Assembly: GCA_002309375.1 (NCBI GenBank)
Contig: DBXK01000003.1
Coordinates: 17,083 to 62,142 of the forward strand
Length of the DNA: 45,060 nucleotides
Reading direction: 5' to 3'
From: Christensenella sp. UBA1214
GTDB taxonomy: Bacteria > Bacillota > Clostridia > Christensenellales > CAG-138
Shown here: piece by piece, positions 38,070-45,060 of the stretch
How the letters are laid out: every line of letters starts with the position of its first letter
How positions within the stretch are numbered: position 1 is the stretch's first letter
Translations under genes and position numbers: made by a program
The notes under the pieces: generated by a model
Told to the model about the DNA's origin: nothing
Databases searched by the model: none
What the model saw: the letters and a program-made list of their open reading frames with translations, nothing else

Positions 38070-40240
38070 TGGTTCATCACCCTCGAGACCTCGCTCACGC
38101 CGGGGATCTTCAAAAGGCTCTTCTTGATCGTTTCAAGATGCGTCGCGTTCTGAACATCGAAGGACATCGAAACATCCACGCCCGCGCCGTCGTCGCTCAT
38201 CTTGGCATTGATGCGGCGCAGATTGATATGGAGATTCGCAAGCAGCTGTGAGATATCCATCAAAAGGCCCGGACGCTCCTTTGCGAGTATATGGATCGTG
38301 ACGGGGAATTTCGCGCTCTCTTCATCCGCCCATGCAACGCCGATGATCCTTTCGGCGTCCGCAAGCAGCGATGCGGCGTTCGGGCAGTTCTCGCTGTGGA
38401 TCGAAACGCCGCGGCCCCTCGTGATATAGCCGAAGATCTTGTCGCCGGGGAGGGGGGAGCAGCACTGCGCGAAGCGGACGACCATGTTCGCCTCGCCCTT
38501 GACGATGACGGCGCGGCCCTCTGCGTCGAAACTCTTGAGCGGCTGCTGCTCGCTTTCGCTGAGCTTCTGCGCAAGCTCCGCTTCCTTGCGGGCTTTGCGG
38601 TGAGCCTCCATGAGCTTGTTGAGGACCTGGCCTGTGGTGAGTCCGCCGTAGCCGATGGCGGCATACACGTCGTCGATGTCGTTCATGTTGAGGCGCTGGA
38701 GCACCTGCTGAACGTATTCGGGCTTTGTGATCTCGGAAAATTTCTGCCCCTGCCGCCGCGAGGCCTCGGAGAGCATATCGCGGCCCCTTGTGATATTTTC
38801 TTCCCTGTTGGCCTTTTTGAACCATTGCTTGATCTTGTTCTTGGCCTGGGACGTCTTGACGAAATTCAGCCAGTCCCGGTTCGGCGCAGCCTGCGGGCTG
38901 GTCGTGATCTCCACAACGTCGTGCGTGCGGAGCTTGTAATCGAGCTTGACGGGAACGCCGTTGACCTTCGCGTGCTGCGTGTGGTCACCGACATTCGAGT
39001 GGATGCGGTAGGCGAAATCGACCGGCGTGGAACCGGCGGGAAGGTCGATGATCTCCCCGTTCGGCGTGAGGACGAAAACGTAATCGGTGAAGAAATCGTG
39101 GCGGACATTGTCCACGTATTCCTTCGAGGAGCTGGCTTCGGATTCGTAATCGACGAGCTGATGCAGCCATTCGAGCTTCTTGTCGAGGTCGTCCTGCTGG
39201 CTGCGGCCCTCCTTATACATCCAGTGCGCCGCGATGCCGAACTCGGCGGTGCGGTGCATCTCCCAGGTGCGGATCTGGACCTCGAAGGGCATGCCCATGT
39301 CGCTGAAAAGCGTCGTATGCAGCGAGCGGTACATATTGGTCTTCGGCATCGCGATATAGTCCTTGAACCTTCCCGGGAAGGGGCGCCAGATCGAATGGAT
39401 GATGCCGAGCGCGCCGTAGCAGTCCTTGACGGTGTCGACAATGACGCGCAGCGCGACAAGGTCGTAGATCTCGTTCAGTGTGACCTTTTTATTGTTCAGC
39501 TTGCGGTAGATGCTGTAAAGATGCTTCGGCCTGCCGTTGATCTCCGCCTTGATGCCGGCTTCCTTAAGCGCCGTCTCGATCTTCCTTGCCGCCGTCTTTA
39601 GGAGGCTCATGCGCTCCTCCTGCTTCGGCTCGATCAGGGATTTGAGCTTGCGGCATTCCTCGGGCATCAGGTAGCTGAAGGCAAGGTCCTCGAGTTCGAC
39701 CTTGACCGCGCCCATACCGAAGCGGTCCGCGAGAGGCGCATAAACGTCCATCGTCTCCTTCGCCTTGCGGATCTGCTTTTCGCGGCTGCAGTAACCGAGG
39801 GTGCGCATGTTATGGAGCCGGTCGGCGAGCTTGATGATAACGACCCGCACGTCGTTCGCGATCGCGAGGAACATCTTGCGCAGGTTTTCGGCCTGGCGGT
39901 CCTCCCGCGAAAGCATCTGTGTGAGGTTCGTATTGGTCAGCTTCGTAACGCCGTCGACCATCTTCGCAATGTCCTTGCCGAACATCGAAGCGATCTGCTC
40001 GATGCTGACGTCCATGCCGTCCTCGACGGTGTCGTGAAGAAGCCCCGCGATTACGGTATCCGCGTCCATCTCCATATCGACGAGGATCAGGGCGACGGCC
40101 TCGGGGTGCACGTAATACGGCTCCTGCGATTCGCGCTTCTGACCGGCATGGATCTCCCGCGCGAAATCGATGGCTTTCTTCAGTAATTCAATTTTATCGG
40201 GCGAAAACTTCTTTTCGCAGACGGCAAGCAGTCTGTCCAT
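38066..40240 (-). CDS. rel: Bifunctional (p)ppGpp synthetase/hydrolase (Rel)
   Basis: This 724-residue stringent-response enzyme has domains in the usual order. The HD hydrolase has H-P in YYVHPEAV and LLHDTVED (69-70 HD), plus LADRLHNMRTLG. The synthetase has PFPGRFKDYIAMPKTNMYRS (about 287-306) with the RFKD loop of bifunctional enzymes, not the ExDD of synthesis-only RelA. Then come TGS (about 385-445), a helical/zinc-finger-like linker with RFAQCCSPLPGD, and a C-terminal ACT/RRM domain (about 655-724). I use ATG 40240, since GGGGGAA lies upstream; a TTG six codons earlier is less likely. It is preceded by apt (80 bases) and overlaps dtd. Confidence 0.96.
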   Translation of the reverse strand: MDRLLAVCEKKFSPDKIELLKKAIDFAREIHAGQKRESQEPYYVHPEAVALILVDMEMDADTVIAGLLHDTVEDGMDVSIEQIASMFGKDIAKMVDGVTKLTNTNLTQMLSREDRQAENLRKMFLAIANDVRVVIIKLADRLHNMRTLGYCSREKQIRKAKETMDVYAPLADRFGMGAVKVELEDLAFSYLMPEECRKLKSLIEPKQEERMSLLKTAARKIETALKEAGIKAEINGRPKHLYSIYRKLNNKKVTLNEIYDLVALRVIVDTVKDCYGALGIIHSIWRPFPGRFKDYIAMPKTNMYRSLHTTLFSDMGMPFEVQIRTWEMHRTAEFGIAAHWMYKEGRSQQDDLDKKLEWLHQLVDYESEASSSKEYVDNVRHDFFTDYVFVLTPNGEIIDLPAGSTPVDFAYRIHSNVGDHTQHAKVNGVPVKLDYKLRTHDVVEITTSPQAAPNRDWLNFVKTSQAKNKIKQWFKKANREENITRGRDMLSEASRRQGQKFSEITKPEYVQQVLQRLNMNDIDDVYAAIGYGGLTTGQVLNKLMEAHRKARKEAELAQKLSESEQQPLKSFDAEGRAVIVKGEANMVVRFAQCCSPLPGDKIFGYITRGRGVSIHSENCPNAASLLADAERIIGVAWADEESAKFPVTIHILAKERPGLLMDISQLLANLHINLRRINAKMSDDGAGVDVSMSFDVQNATHLETIKKSLLKIPGVSEVSRVMNQ

Positions 40241-40320
40241 AGTCCTATATTCCCCCAACAGGCTGATAAAATTGAAAATGCCAATAAATAAAAGGTTTAT
40301 TTATCGGCATCGGCCGTTTC

Positions 40321-40845
40321 TCAGTACTTGATCGCGGCAAATACGGGGCAGGTGTCGAGCTTCTCGCGGCCGTTGAGGTCGGTGAGCTCGATCGCGAACG
40401 CGGCGCAAACGACCGTAGCGCCGACGTCGGTAACGAGCTGAGCCGCGGCCCTCGCCGTTCCGCCGGTCGCAAGCAGATCGTCGACGATCGCAACGCGCTG
40501 GCCGGGCTGAATGGCGTCCTTGTGGATCTCGAGGCAGTCGGTGCCGTATTCAAGGCCGTATTCGATCTTGTTGACCTCGCAGGGAAGCTTGCCGGGCTTC
40601 CTCGCGAGCACGAAACCGGCGTGCAGCGCGTAAGCGACGGCGGAGCCGATGACGAAGCCCCTTGCTTCCGGTCCGATGACGATATCGACGTCGAGGGGAC
40701 GCAGTGCGTCGGCAATGGTGGATATCAGCGATTCATAAGCTTCCGGATTCTTCACGAGCGTCGTGATATCGCGGAAAAGGATGCCCTCGCTCGGAAAATC
40801 GGGGATGGTGCGGATCGTTTCTTTGAGTTGCTGTTCGTTCATCAT
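40321..40845 (-). CDS. apt: Adenine phosphoribosyltransferase
   Basis: This 174-residue purine-salvage enzyme makes AMP from adenine and PRPP. The family N-terminus IRTIPDFPSEGILFRDITTL, the adenine-binding PEARGFVIG and the PRPP loop VAIVDDLLATGGTA are all present. GGAGGTGA lies before two adjacent ATGs (40845 or 40842). It follows recJ by 9 bases and precedes rel in the operon. Confidence 0.96.
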   Translation of the reverse strand: MMNEQQLKETIRTIPDFPSEGILFRDITTLVKNPEAYESLISTIADALRPLDVDIVIGPEARGFVIGSAVAYALHAGFVLARKPGKLPCEVNKIEYGLEYGTDCLEIHKDAIQPGQRVAIVDDLLATGGTARAAAQLVTDVGATVVCAAFAIELTDLNGREKLDTCPVFAAIKY

Positions 40846-40854
40846 ATTGATAAT

Positions 40855-43296
40855 TCACCTCCGTGAAGGGTTGATCATAGTTGAGCGCATGTCGAGCACG
40901 GCGGAGAAGAGCCGGCTCTCGGTGAGCTTTGTCGGGCGGATGGAGCCGATGCTGACGGATCCGCGTTCGTTATAACCGATGAAGCCGACCTCCATGAATA
41001 CGCGCAGGGCAAAGCGGGCGCAGTATTTCGCGGTCCTGCCGCGCTCGGCGACGCGGACGGTCAGCTCCTCGAAGGAGATATCGCCGGCGGAGAGCAGCTG
41101 CATCGTCTGATGATAGCATTCGCCCATGAAATCGCGGTCGCAGCTGAAGCGCAGTGCGACTTCAGCGAAATCCCTCGGGCTGCAGAAGATCCCGCCGGTG
41201 CGGATCCTACGGAAAACCGCGCAGGGGAGAGCGGCCTTTATCGCAGCGATGCTGCCGGGGAAGGGCGGCTCATCGCAGAAGACCACGAGGCTGTAGCCGG
41301 CCGAAGGCAGAGCGCCGAGCTTCGGCGCAATGAGGAGCGTATTGTCGCAGACCGGGGTATCGGCGGCGCAGCCGAAGCAGACGTCGACATTCAGCCTGCT
41401 CGAAATGATGTCCGCGACAGCCCGCTTCGCGCCTTCGGGGGAGAAGGCGAGGGCGAGCACGCCGGAAATGCGGCTCCCGAAAAGCTCCGCAAGCGAAGCG
41501 CCGGTCGGTTCGATGCTCCCGTCCGCGGCGGGGTCGAGGGGCTGCGCGGAATTTTCAACGAGCGCGTCGCAGAAATTCCACATGCCGTTTTCGATGAAGG
41601 CTTCAACATCGGAAGGATATTCCGCCTGCGCCCATTTGACGCGCAGCTGGATGCCTTCGCTGCCGCACCATTTGTTGATGGTCGGGGTATAGAGCATATC
41701 GACCTTTTCGGCGCAGAGGAGCGATTTGAAATACGGGCCGGAACAGAACCAGACGGCTTCCATGCAGCTCTGGCCGCTGTGCGCTTCCATGCGGGTATGC
41801 TGTGCGTCGTTCCCGAACCGCCTGAGGCGGCCGATCTCCACTCCGCGAGAGCGGAAAATGGGGGACGGGTTGCATTCGCCGAACGGTGCGAGCATCGAGA
41901 ATTCCGCGATCAGATCGCCGTTGACCATCTCGAGCGGGATCTCGAATTCGTAATCCTTGCTTGCGGAAAACGCGGAATCCGGGAAGTTCGATTTAAGGTG
42001 TTCGTTGAGCCTTGCGCGGAATTCTTCCAAGCGCGATTCTTCCATCGTAACTCCGGCGGCCTTTGCGTGCCCGCCGAAGCGGATGAAGCAATCCTGCATC
42101 GAAAGGAGCGCTTCGTGGATATTGACGCCGTCGATCGAGCGGGCGGAGCCCTTCAAAACGCCGTTGACCTCGCAGAAGAGGATCGTCGGGCGGTGGAACA
42201 TTTCGAGGATGCGGGAAGCGGCGATGCCGATCACGCCGCCGTTCCAGTCCTTTTTCATCAGGACGATCGCGCGTGTGTCGGAAAGATCGCAGCCCGAGAG
42301 CATGCCGAGGACGTCGCTCAGTATACCGGCTTCGTCCTGCTGCCGCAGTTCATTCAGGCGGTTCAGCTCGGCGATGATGCCGTCCATCCGCCCTGCGTCG
42401 GAAGTCAGGAACAGCTCCACCGAAAGGGAGGCGTCGCTCATGCGTCCGGAGGCGTTGAGCCGCGGCGCGACGGCGAAACCGAGATTGCAGGCGTTATAAA
42501 GCTTTTTGGCGGTCGGGGTGCTTTCGAGGAGGCGGGAAAGGCCGGGGCAGCAGCGGCCTTCGTTGATGGCGGCGAGGCCGAGCTTCACAAAGGTCCGGTT
42601 TTCATCAAGAAGCGGCACGACGTCCGCGACCGATGCAAGCCCGGCGAGGGAAATGTATTTCATTGCGGCGTCGAGGCCGGCAAGCGCCTGGAGCAGTTTG
42701 AACGCGGTGCCTGCGCCGCAGAGGATCGAATTCGGATAGCGGCTGCCGGGGACGGTATGGCAGACGACTGCGGCGCAGTCGGGCATATTCTCCGGCGGGA
42801 TATGGTGATCGGTCACTATGACGTCGACGCCGAGCTCGCTGCAGCGGCGGATCTCATCCGCGGCGGAAATGCCGTTATCGACCGTGATGATGAGGCCGAC
42901 GCCCTGGTCATAGAGCTTTTCGACGGCGGCGGCGCTCATGCCGTAGCCTTCTTCGCTCCTTGAGGGGATGTGGTAGATTATGTCCGCGCCGACGGAGCGG
43001 AAATAATCGGTCAGCATCGCTGTGGAGCAGATGCCGTCAACGTCGTAATCGCCGAAAACGCAGATCCGTTCCCTCGTTTCGAGCGCGAGGCGGATCCTTG
43101 CAACGGCCTTGTCCATATCGGGAAGGAGGAAGGGATCGTGGAAATCGGCGGGGGAAGGATGCAGAAACCGCTCGATCTGCTCGGGCGTCACAGCGCCGCG
43201 GGACCGAAGCGCGCGGCTCAGCAGGGGCGACACTCCGGGAAGCGAGTACTGCCCGGGTCCATCCGTATAGTATTTCGATTTGCGGTAAATAACCAA
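40855..43296 (-). CDS. recJ: Single-stranded-DNA-specific exonuclease RecJ
   Basis: This protein of about 813 residues is a 5'-3' ssDNA exonuclease of recombination and repair. The DHH phosphoesterase motifs are ICVFGDYDVDGICSTAM, ITVDNGIS and IVTDHHIPPENMP. The DHHA1 section contains RFGGHAKAAGVTM, followed by an OB-like segment (LAPFGECNPSPIFRSRGVEI). A C-terminal region of about 250 residues extends well past the E. coli length, as in other Firmicutes. I prefer TTG at 43296, with GGGAGGA seven bases upstream; ATG at 43332 (preceded by AAGGG) would add 12 residues. It heads the seven-gene operon ending with the flavodiiron protein. Confidence 0.93.
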   Translation of the reverse strand: MVIYRKSKYYTDGPGQYSLPGVSPLLSRALRSRGAVTPEQIERFLHPSPADFHDPFLLPDMDKAVARIRLALETRERICVFGDYDVDGICSTAMLTDYFRSVGADIIYHIPSRSEEGYGMSAAAVEKLYDQGVGLIITVDNGISAADEIRRCSELGVDVIVTDHHIPPENMPDCAAVVCHTVPGSRYPNSILCGAGTAFKLLQALAGLDAAMKYISLAGLASVADVVPLLDENRTFVKLGLAAINEGRCCPGLSRLLESTPTAKKLYNACNLGFAVAPRLNASGRMSDASLSVELFLTSDAGRMDGIIAELNRLNELRQQDEAGILSDVLGMLSGCDLSDTRAIVLMKKDWNGGVIGIAASRILEMFHRPTILFCEVNGVLKGSARSIDGVNIHEALLSMQDCFIRFGGHAKAAGVTMEESRLEEFRARLNEHLKSNFPDSAFSASKDYEFEIPLEMVNGDLIAEFSMLAPFGECNPSPIFRSRGVEIGRLRRFGNDAQHTRMEAHSGQSCMEAVWFCSGPYFKSLLCAEKVDMLYTPTINKWCGSEGIQLRVKWAQAEYPSDVEAFIENGMWNFCDALVENSAQPLDPAADGSIEPTGASLAELFGSRISGVLALAFSPEGAKRAVADIISSRLNVDVCFGCAADTPVCDNTLLIAPKLGALPSAGYSLVVFCDEPPFPGSIAAIKAALPCAVFRRIRTGGIFCSPRDFAEVALRFSCDRDFMGECYHQTMQLLSAGDISFEELTVRVAERGRTAKYCARFALRVFMEVGFIGYNERGSVSIGSIRPTKLTESRLFSAVLDMRSTMINPSRR

Positions 43297-43436
43297 AGTA
43301 CGTTCCTCCCGCGGCGGCAGCCCGTCCGGCATTCAGCCCTTGACGGAAAGCGGGTGTGAACGCCTCTCGGGCCGGGACACACCGTGCTTCCGCCTTTGAA
43401 AACAGGCGGGCAGCAAACTCCGCATATACATATTCT

Positions 43437-43465
43437 ATTATACAACAAATCCCAAATCAGTTCAA
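43437..43465 (-). promoter_or_regulatory. Promoter of the recJ - flavodiiron operon
   Basis: Minus strand TTGAAC (43460-43465), 17 bases, TATAAT (43437-43442). The leader to the recJ TTG start is about 135 bases. Confidence 0.82.
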
Positions 43466-43570
43466 TACCGGAATGCGGTTTTTATCAGCATGCATGAAGG
43501 CGGGTGCAAAGGCCGCGCTTTGACGGCCGATGCGGGAAAAAGTCAATGAAAGACGGGGCGATCGAACTGC

Positions 43571-43611
43571 AAAAAAGAAATAAAACGATCGACAGATGTT
43601 TAACGATCGTC
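43571..43611 (-). terminator. Terminator-like hairpin in the recJ upstream gap
   Basis: Minus strand ACGATCG - about 12 bases - CGATCGT followed by TTTATTTCTTTTTT. No protein gene ends here, so it would end either read-through from upstream or a small transcript. Confidence 0.5.
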
Positions 43612-43733
43612 GGCTGGGGCCGATCGTGATCGGGCGGCTGTCGCATCGGCTTTTTATAATGAAAGCGGAAGGACACGCCTGCGGCATGCGCGGGTCATCG
43701 GTGCTTCGGCTTGTCCAAAGCACCGCCGGCTGT

Positions 43734-43761
43734 AAAAAAAGAACAGGGCTGAATAAGCCCT
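43734..43761 (-). terminator. Terminator of the TIGR04086-like gene
   Basis: Minus strand AGGGCT - TATTC - AGCCCT followed by GTTCTTTTTTT, about 33 bases after the stop codon. Confidence 0.72.
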
Positions 43762-43793
43762 TTTGCTTTGATCCGGAGAAAAAGCGGATCCTA

Positions 43794-44189
43794 TCAGCGG
43801 CCGCGGATCGAGCGCAGCATCCCGCCGAGCATTCCGGCGAAGGCGCACATTGCCGCATCGGCAAGGTTCCCGACGCCGAGGGACAGCGCGCCGGACAGCA
43901 GGCCGAAAACGACAGTCGTGAAAACGATATAGATAAGGCCGCTCGCGGCGCCGAAGAGCCAGCCGCGCTTCTCTGTGCGGCGCGTGCCGAGAAAGCCGGC
44001 GAAAACGGCGCAAACAGCTTTGATTCCGGGGTTGATGAAGCGGATGCTGTCGAAAGTCAGCACCTGTTTTTGAAGCAGAAGCGCCGCGAGCGCAACAAAA
44101 GCGAGACTTGTGAGCGCAGCGATCAGCGCGCCCCAAAGCAGCCATAAACGCGGAGGCATGGTCCTTCCGCTCTTTTTTCTTTTCATCAT
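43794..44189 (-). CDS. TIGR04086-like membrane protein
   Basis: This small integral membrane protein of about 131 residues starts MMKRKKSGRTMPPRLWLLWG. It has four hydrophobic segments: LWLLWGALIAALTSLAFVAL, INPGIKAVCAVFAGFLG, LFGAASGLIYIVFTTVVFGL and ADAAMCAFAGMLGGML. The charged turn GTRRTEKRGWLFGAASG between segments two and three is the feature that recalls TIGR04086. That family is found mainly in Firmicutes, often near yajC, and has no assigned function. GAGAGGAGAA lies just before two adjacent ATGs. It lies 140 bases after yajC, behind a terminator. Confidence 0.78.
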   Translation of the reverse strand: MMKRKKSGRTMPPRLWLLWGALIAALTSLAFVALAALLLQKQVLTFDSIRFINPGIKAVCAVFAGFLGTRRTEKRGWLFGAASGLIYIVFTTVVFGLLSGALSLGVGNLADAAMCAFAGMLGGMLRSIRGR

Positions 44190-44286
44190 TTCTCCTCTCC
44201 GCGGCAGCGCCGCCGGATCTTGTGCAAAAGCATATGCGCCGCCATGGCCGAACATGCGCAGCGCCGCGGAAAAGAACAGAAAACAA

Positions 44287-44314
44287 AACAAAAAGCGGCG
44301 CAAAGCGCCGCTTT
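44287..44314 (-). terminator. Terminator of yajC
   Basis: Minus strand AAAGCGGCG - CTTTG - CGCCGCTTT followed by TTGTTTTG, 14 bases after the yajC stop codon. Confidence 0.82.
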
Positions 44315-44328
44315 AAGCGTTCGGCAGA

Positions 44329-44673
44329 TTATTTTTTCGCGTCGACGATCTCGCCGTCGATGGTCGCTTCAACAGGAGCATCTTCGATGCTGGAAATGGC
44401 CGACTTGGCGAAAACAAGGCGCGCCTTGTCGGGACCGACGCTGACGAAAACGACGTCGTCCTTGACGCTGGTAACGGTGCCGTAGATACCGCCGATCGTG
44501 CGGACACGGCTGCCGGGCTTGATGCTGTCGAGCATGGACTGATACTGCTTCTGGCGCTTTTTATTGCTCCTCGAAGTGAAGAAGAACATTGCTACGAGAG
44601 CAACGAGCATGATGATCCAAATACCGAAGGTTCCGAAAAAATCACCGAGACTGTTGCCGCAATCTGTGGGCAT
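44329..44673 (-). CDS. yajC: Preprotein translocase subunit YajC
   Basis: This 114-residue accessory subunit of the Sec translocon has one transmembrane helix (FGIWIIMLVALVAMFFF, about residues 16-32). A cytoplasmic domain follows with the conserved RQKQYQSMLDSIKPGSRVRT and GGIYGTVTSVKDD. AAAGGAAAT lies eight bases before the ATG. It is a single-gene unit with a consensus promoter and its own terminator. Confidence 0.95.
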   Translation of the reverse strand: MPTDCGNSLGDFFGTFGIWIIMLVALVAMFFFTSRSNKKRQKQYQSMLDSIKPGSRVRTIGGIYGTVTSVKDDVVFVSVGPDKARLVFAKSAISSIEDAPVEATIDGEIVDAKK

Positions 44674-44726
44674 GACTGTTATTTCCTTTCTGACTACGGT
44701 CCGAAGGACCTGAAATTACAGATAAC

Positions 44727-44755
44727 ATAATAATGCAAATGCTTCGCTTTGTCAA
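44727..44755 (-). promoter_or_regulatory. Promoter of yajC
   Basis: Minus strand TTGACA (44750-44755), 17 bases, TATTAT (44727-44732), about 54 bases before the start codon. Confidence 0.8.
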
Positions 44756-44793
44756 GCTTTTTGCGGTAAATTCCGTTCGGAAGCCGAAATGCT

Positions 44794-45060
44794 TCAAAAC
44801 AGAGTGACCTGGTTGCTGTCCGGCAGCCCGTCGAGGCAGCCGAGGCGATCCAGGCTGTCCATAACGGCGGAGTTGGCGCGGGTGCGCCCTGCGAAATCCT
44901 CGCGGGAGATGAATTCGCCGCCCTTTGCGCCTTCCTCGATCTGCTTCGCGGCGTTGTCGCCGAGACCCGCGATCGCATTGAACGGCGGGCGGATCTTCCC
45001 GTCCTCGATCGTGAAGCGGGTCGCCTTGCTCTTATAGATATCGACGGGCAGCAGCTCGAT
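44794..45060 (-). CDS. polC: DNA polymerase III alpha subunit, PolC type, C-terminal end (partial)
   Basis: The 88 visible residues are the extreme C-terminus of the Gram-positive replicative polymerase PolC. The diagnostic tail reads LLPVDIYKSKATRFTIEDGK, then PPFNAIAGLGDNAAKQI, EFISREDF and the closing LGCLDGLPDSNQVTLF. It continues beyond the window, so the catalytic and exonuclease domains are not seen. PolC is a marker for low-GC-type Gram-positive lineages. Confidence 0.93.
   Translation of the reverse strand: MELLPVDIYKSKATRFTIEDGKIRPPFNAIAGLGDNAAKQIEEGAKGGEFISREDFAGRTRANSAVMDSLDRLGCLDGLPDSNQVTLF

Larger units (their letters stand above)
43297..43793. other. Intergenic region upstream of recJ with two minus-strand hairpins
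   Basis: This gap of about 500 bases holds the recJ promoter (43437-43465), a hairpin with T-run at 43571-43611 and the terminator at 43734-43761. Between the two hairpins, minus-strand GGTGCTT and AAGCACC can pair over an 11-base loop. The protein frames in it look like chance. A small RNA is conceivable but no known family is recognised. Confidence 0.5.

Noticed and set aside
40246..40320. Purine riboswitch or stringent-control leader between apt and rel
   Set aside because: The gap of about 80 bases has no structure I can match to a known riboswitch.
41110..42963. A 617-codon open frame on the plus strand
   Set aside because: It is a shadow of recJ on the opposite strand, with no recognisable domain.
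43457..43864. A 135-codon minus-strand frame upstream of recJ
   Set aside because: It overlaps the TIGR04086-like gene end and a terminator, has no ribosome site, and its composition gives no sign of a protein.

Overview
This 45 kb window comes from a moderately GC-rich member of the Clostridia, most likely an uncultured gut or rumen lineage. The evidence is marker content, not a database match: a SCIFF peptide with its radical-SAM maturase, a PolC-type DNA polymerase III C-terminus, HemZ, a TSCPD protein, a TIGR04086-type membrane protein next to yajC, two M3 oligoendopeptidases with PepV, and strong TTGNNN-17-TATAAT promoters with AGGAGG-type ribosome binding sites.

Layout. 1-3.9 kb (minus): the N-terminal part of a malic enzyme, then the operon TSCPD - TrmH/SpoU methyltransferase - murG - CDF transporter, read from a promoter near 3.9 kb. 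4.0-5.7 kb (plus): crotonase and 3-hydroxyacyl-CoA dehydrogenase, the hydration/oxidation pair of butyrate-type metabolism. 5.7-11.6 kb (plus) is a rearranged accessory island. It holds a lipoprotein, an orphan dockerin tail, a copied end of the dehydrogenase gene, a blaI/blaR1-type regulator-receptor pair whose extracellular domain is homologous to the lipoprotein, an AT-rich fragment and a second lipoprotein. 11.6-20.8 kb (minus): two very large secreted paralogues with a cleaved-adhesin-like domain, arrays of about 115-residue repeats and a C-terminal dockerin. 20.9-30.1 kb (mostly minus): a DUF3472-like lipoprotein, two M3 oligopeptidases with PepV, two small lipoproteins, and an Orn/Lys/Arg-type decarboxylase translationally coupled to the SCIFF maturase; scfA lies just upstream at 31.6 kb. 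32.0-33.4 kb (plus): a lipoprotein and uracil-DNA glycosylase. 33.5-43.3 kb (minus): a long housekeeping operon recJ - apt - rel - dtd - MBL hydrolase - hemZ - four-domain flavodiiron protein. 43.8-45.06 kb (minus): a TIGR04086-like gene, yajC and the end of polC.

The most novel material is the 5.7-20.8 kb stretch. A BlaRI-type pair appears to have exchanged its sensor domain for a module also present as a free lipoprotein. The two copies share an identical 181-bp 3' block, which points to recent gene conversion or duplication. Copies of a perfect 13-bp-stem hairpin and an 8-bp microhomology mark the recombination joints. The larger dockerin protein grew by tandem duplication of a five-unit block of about 1.73 kb. 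No transposase, integrase, CRISPR array, tRNA or rRNA was recognised.
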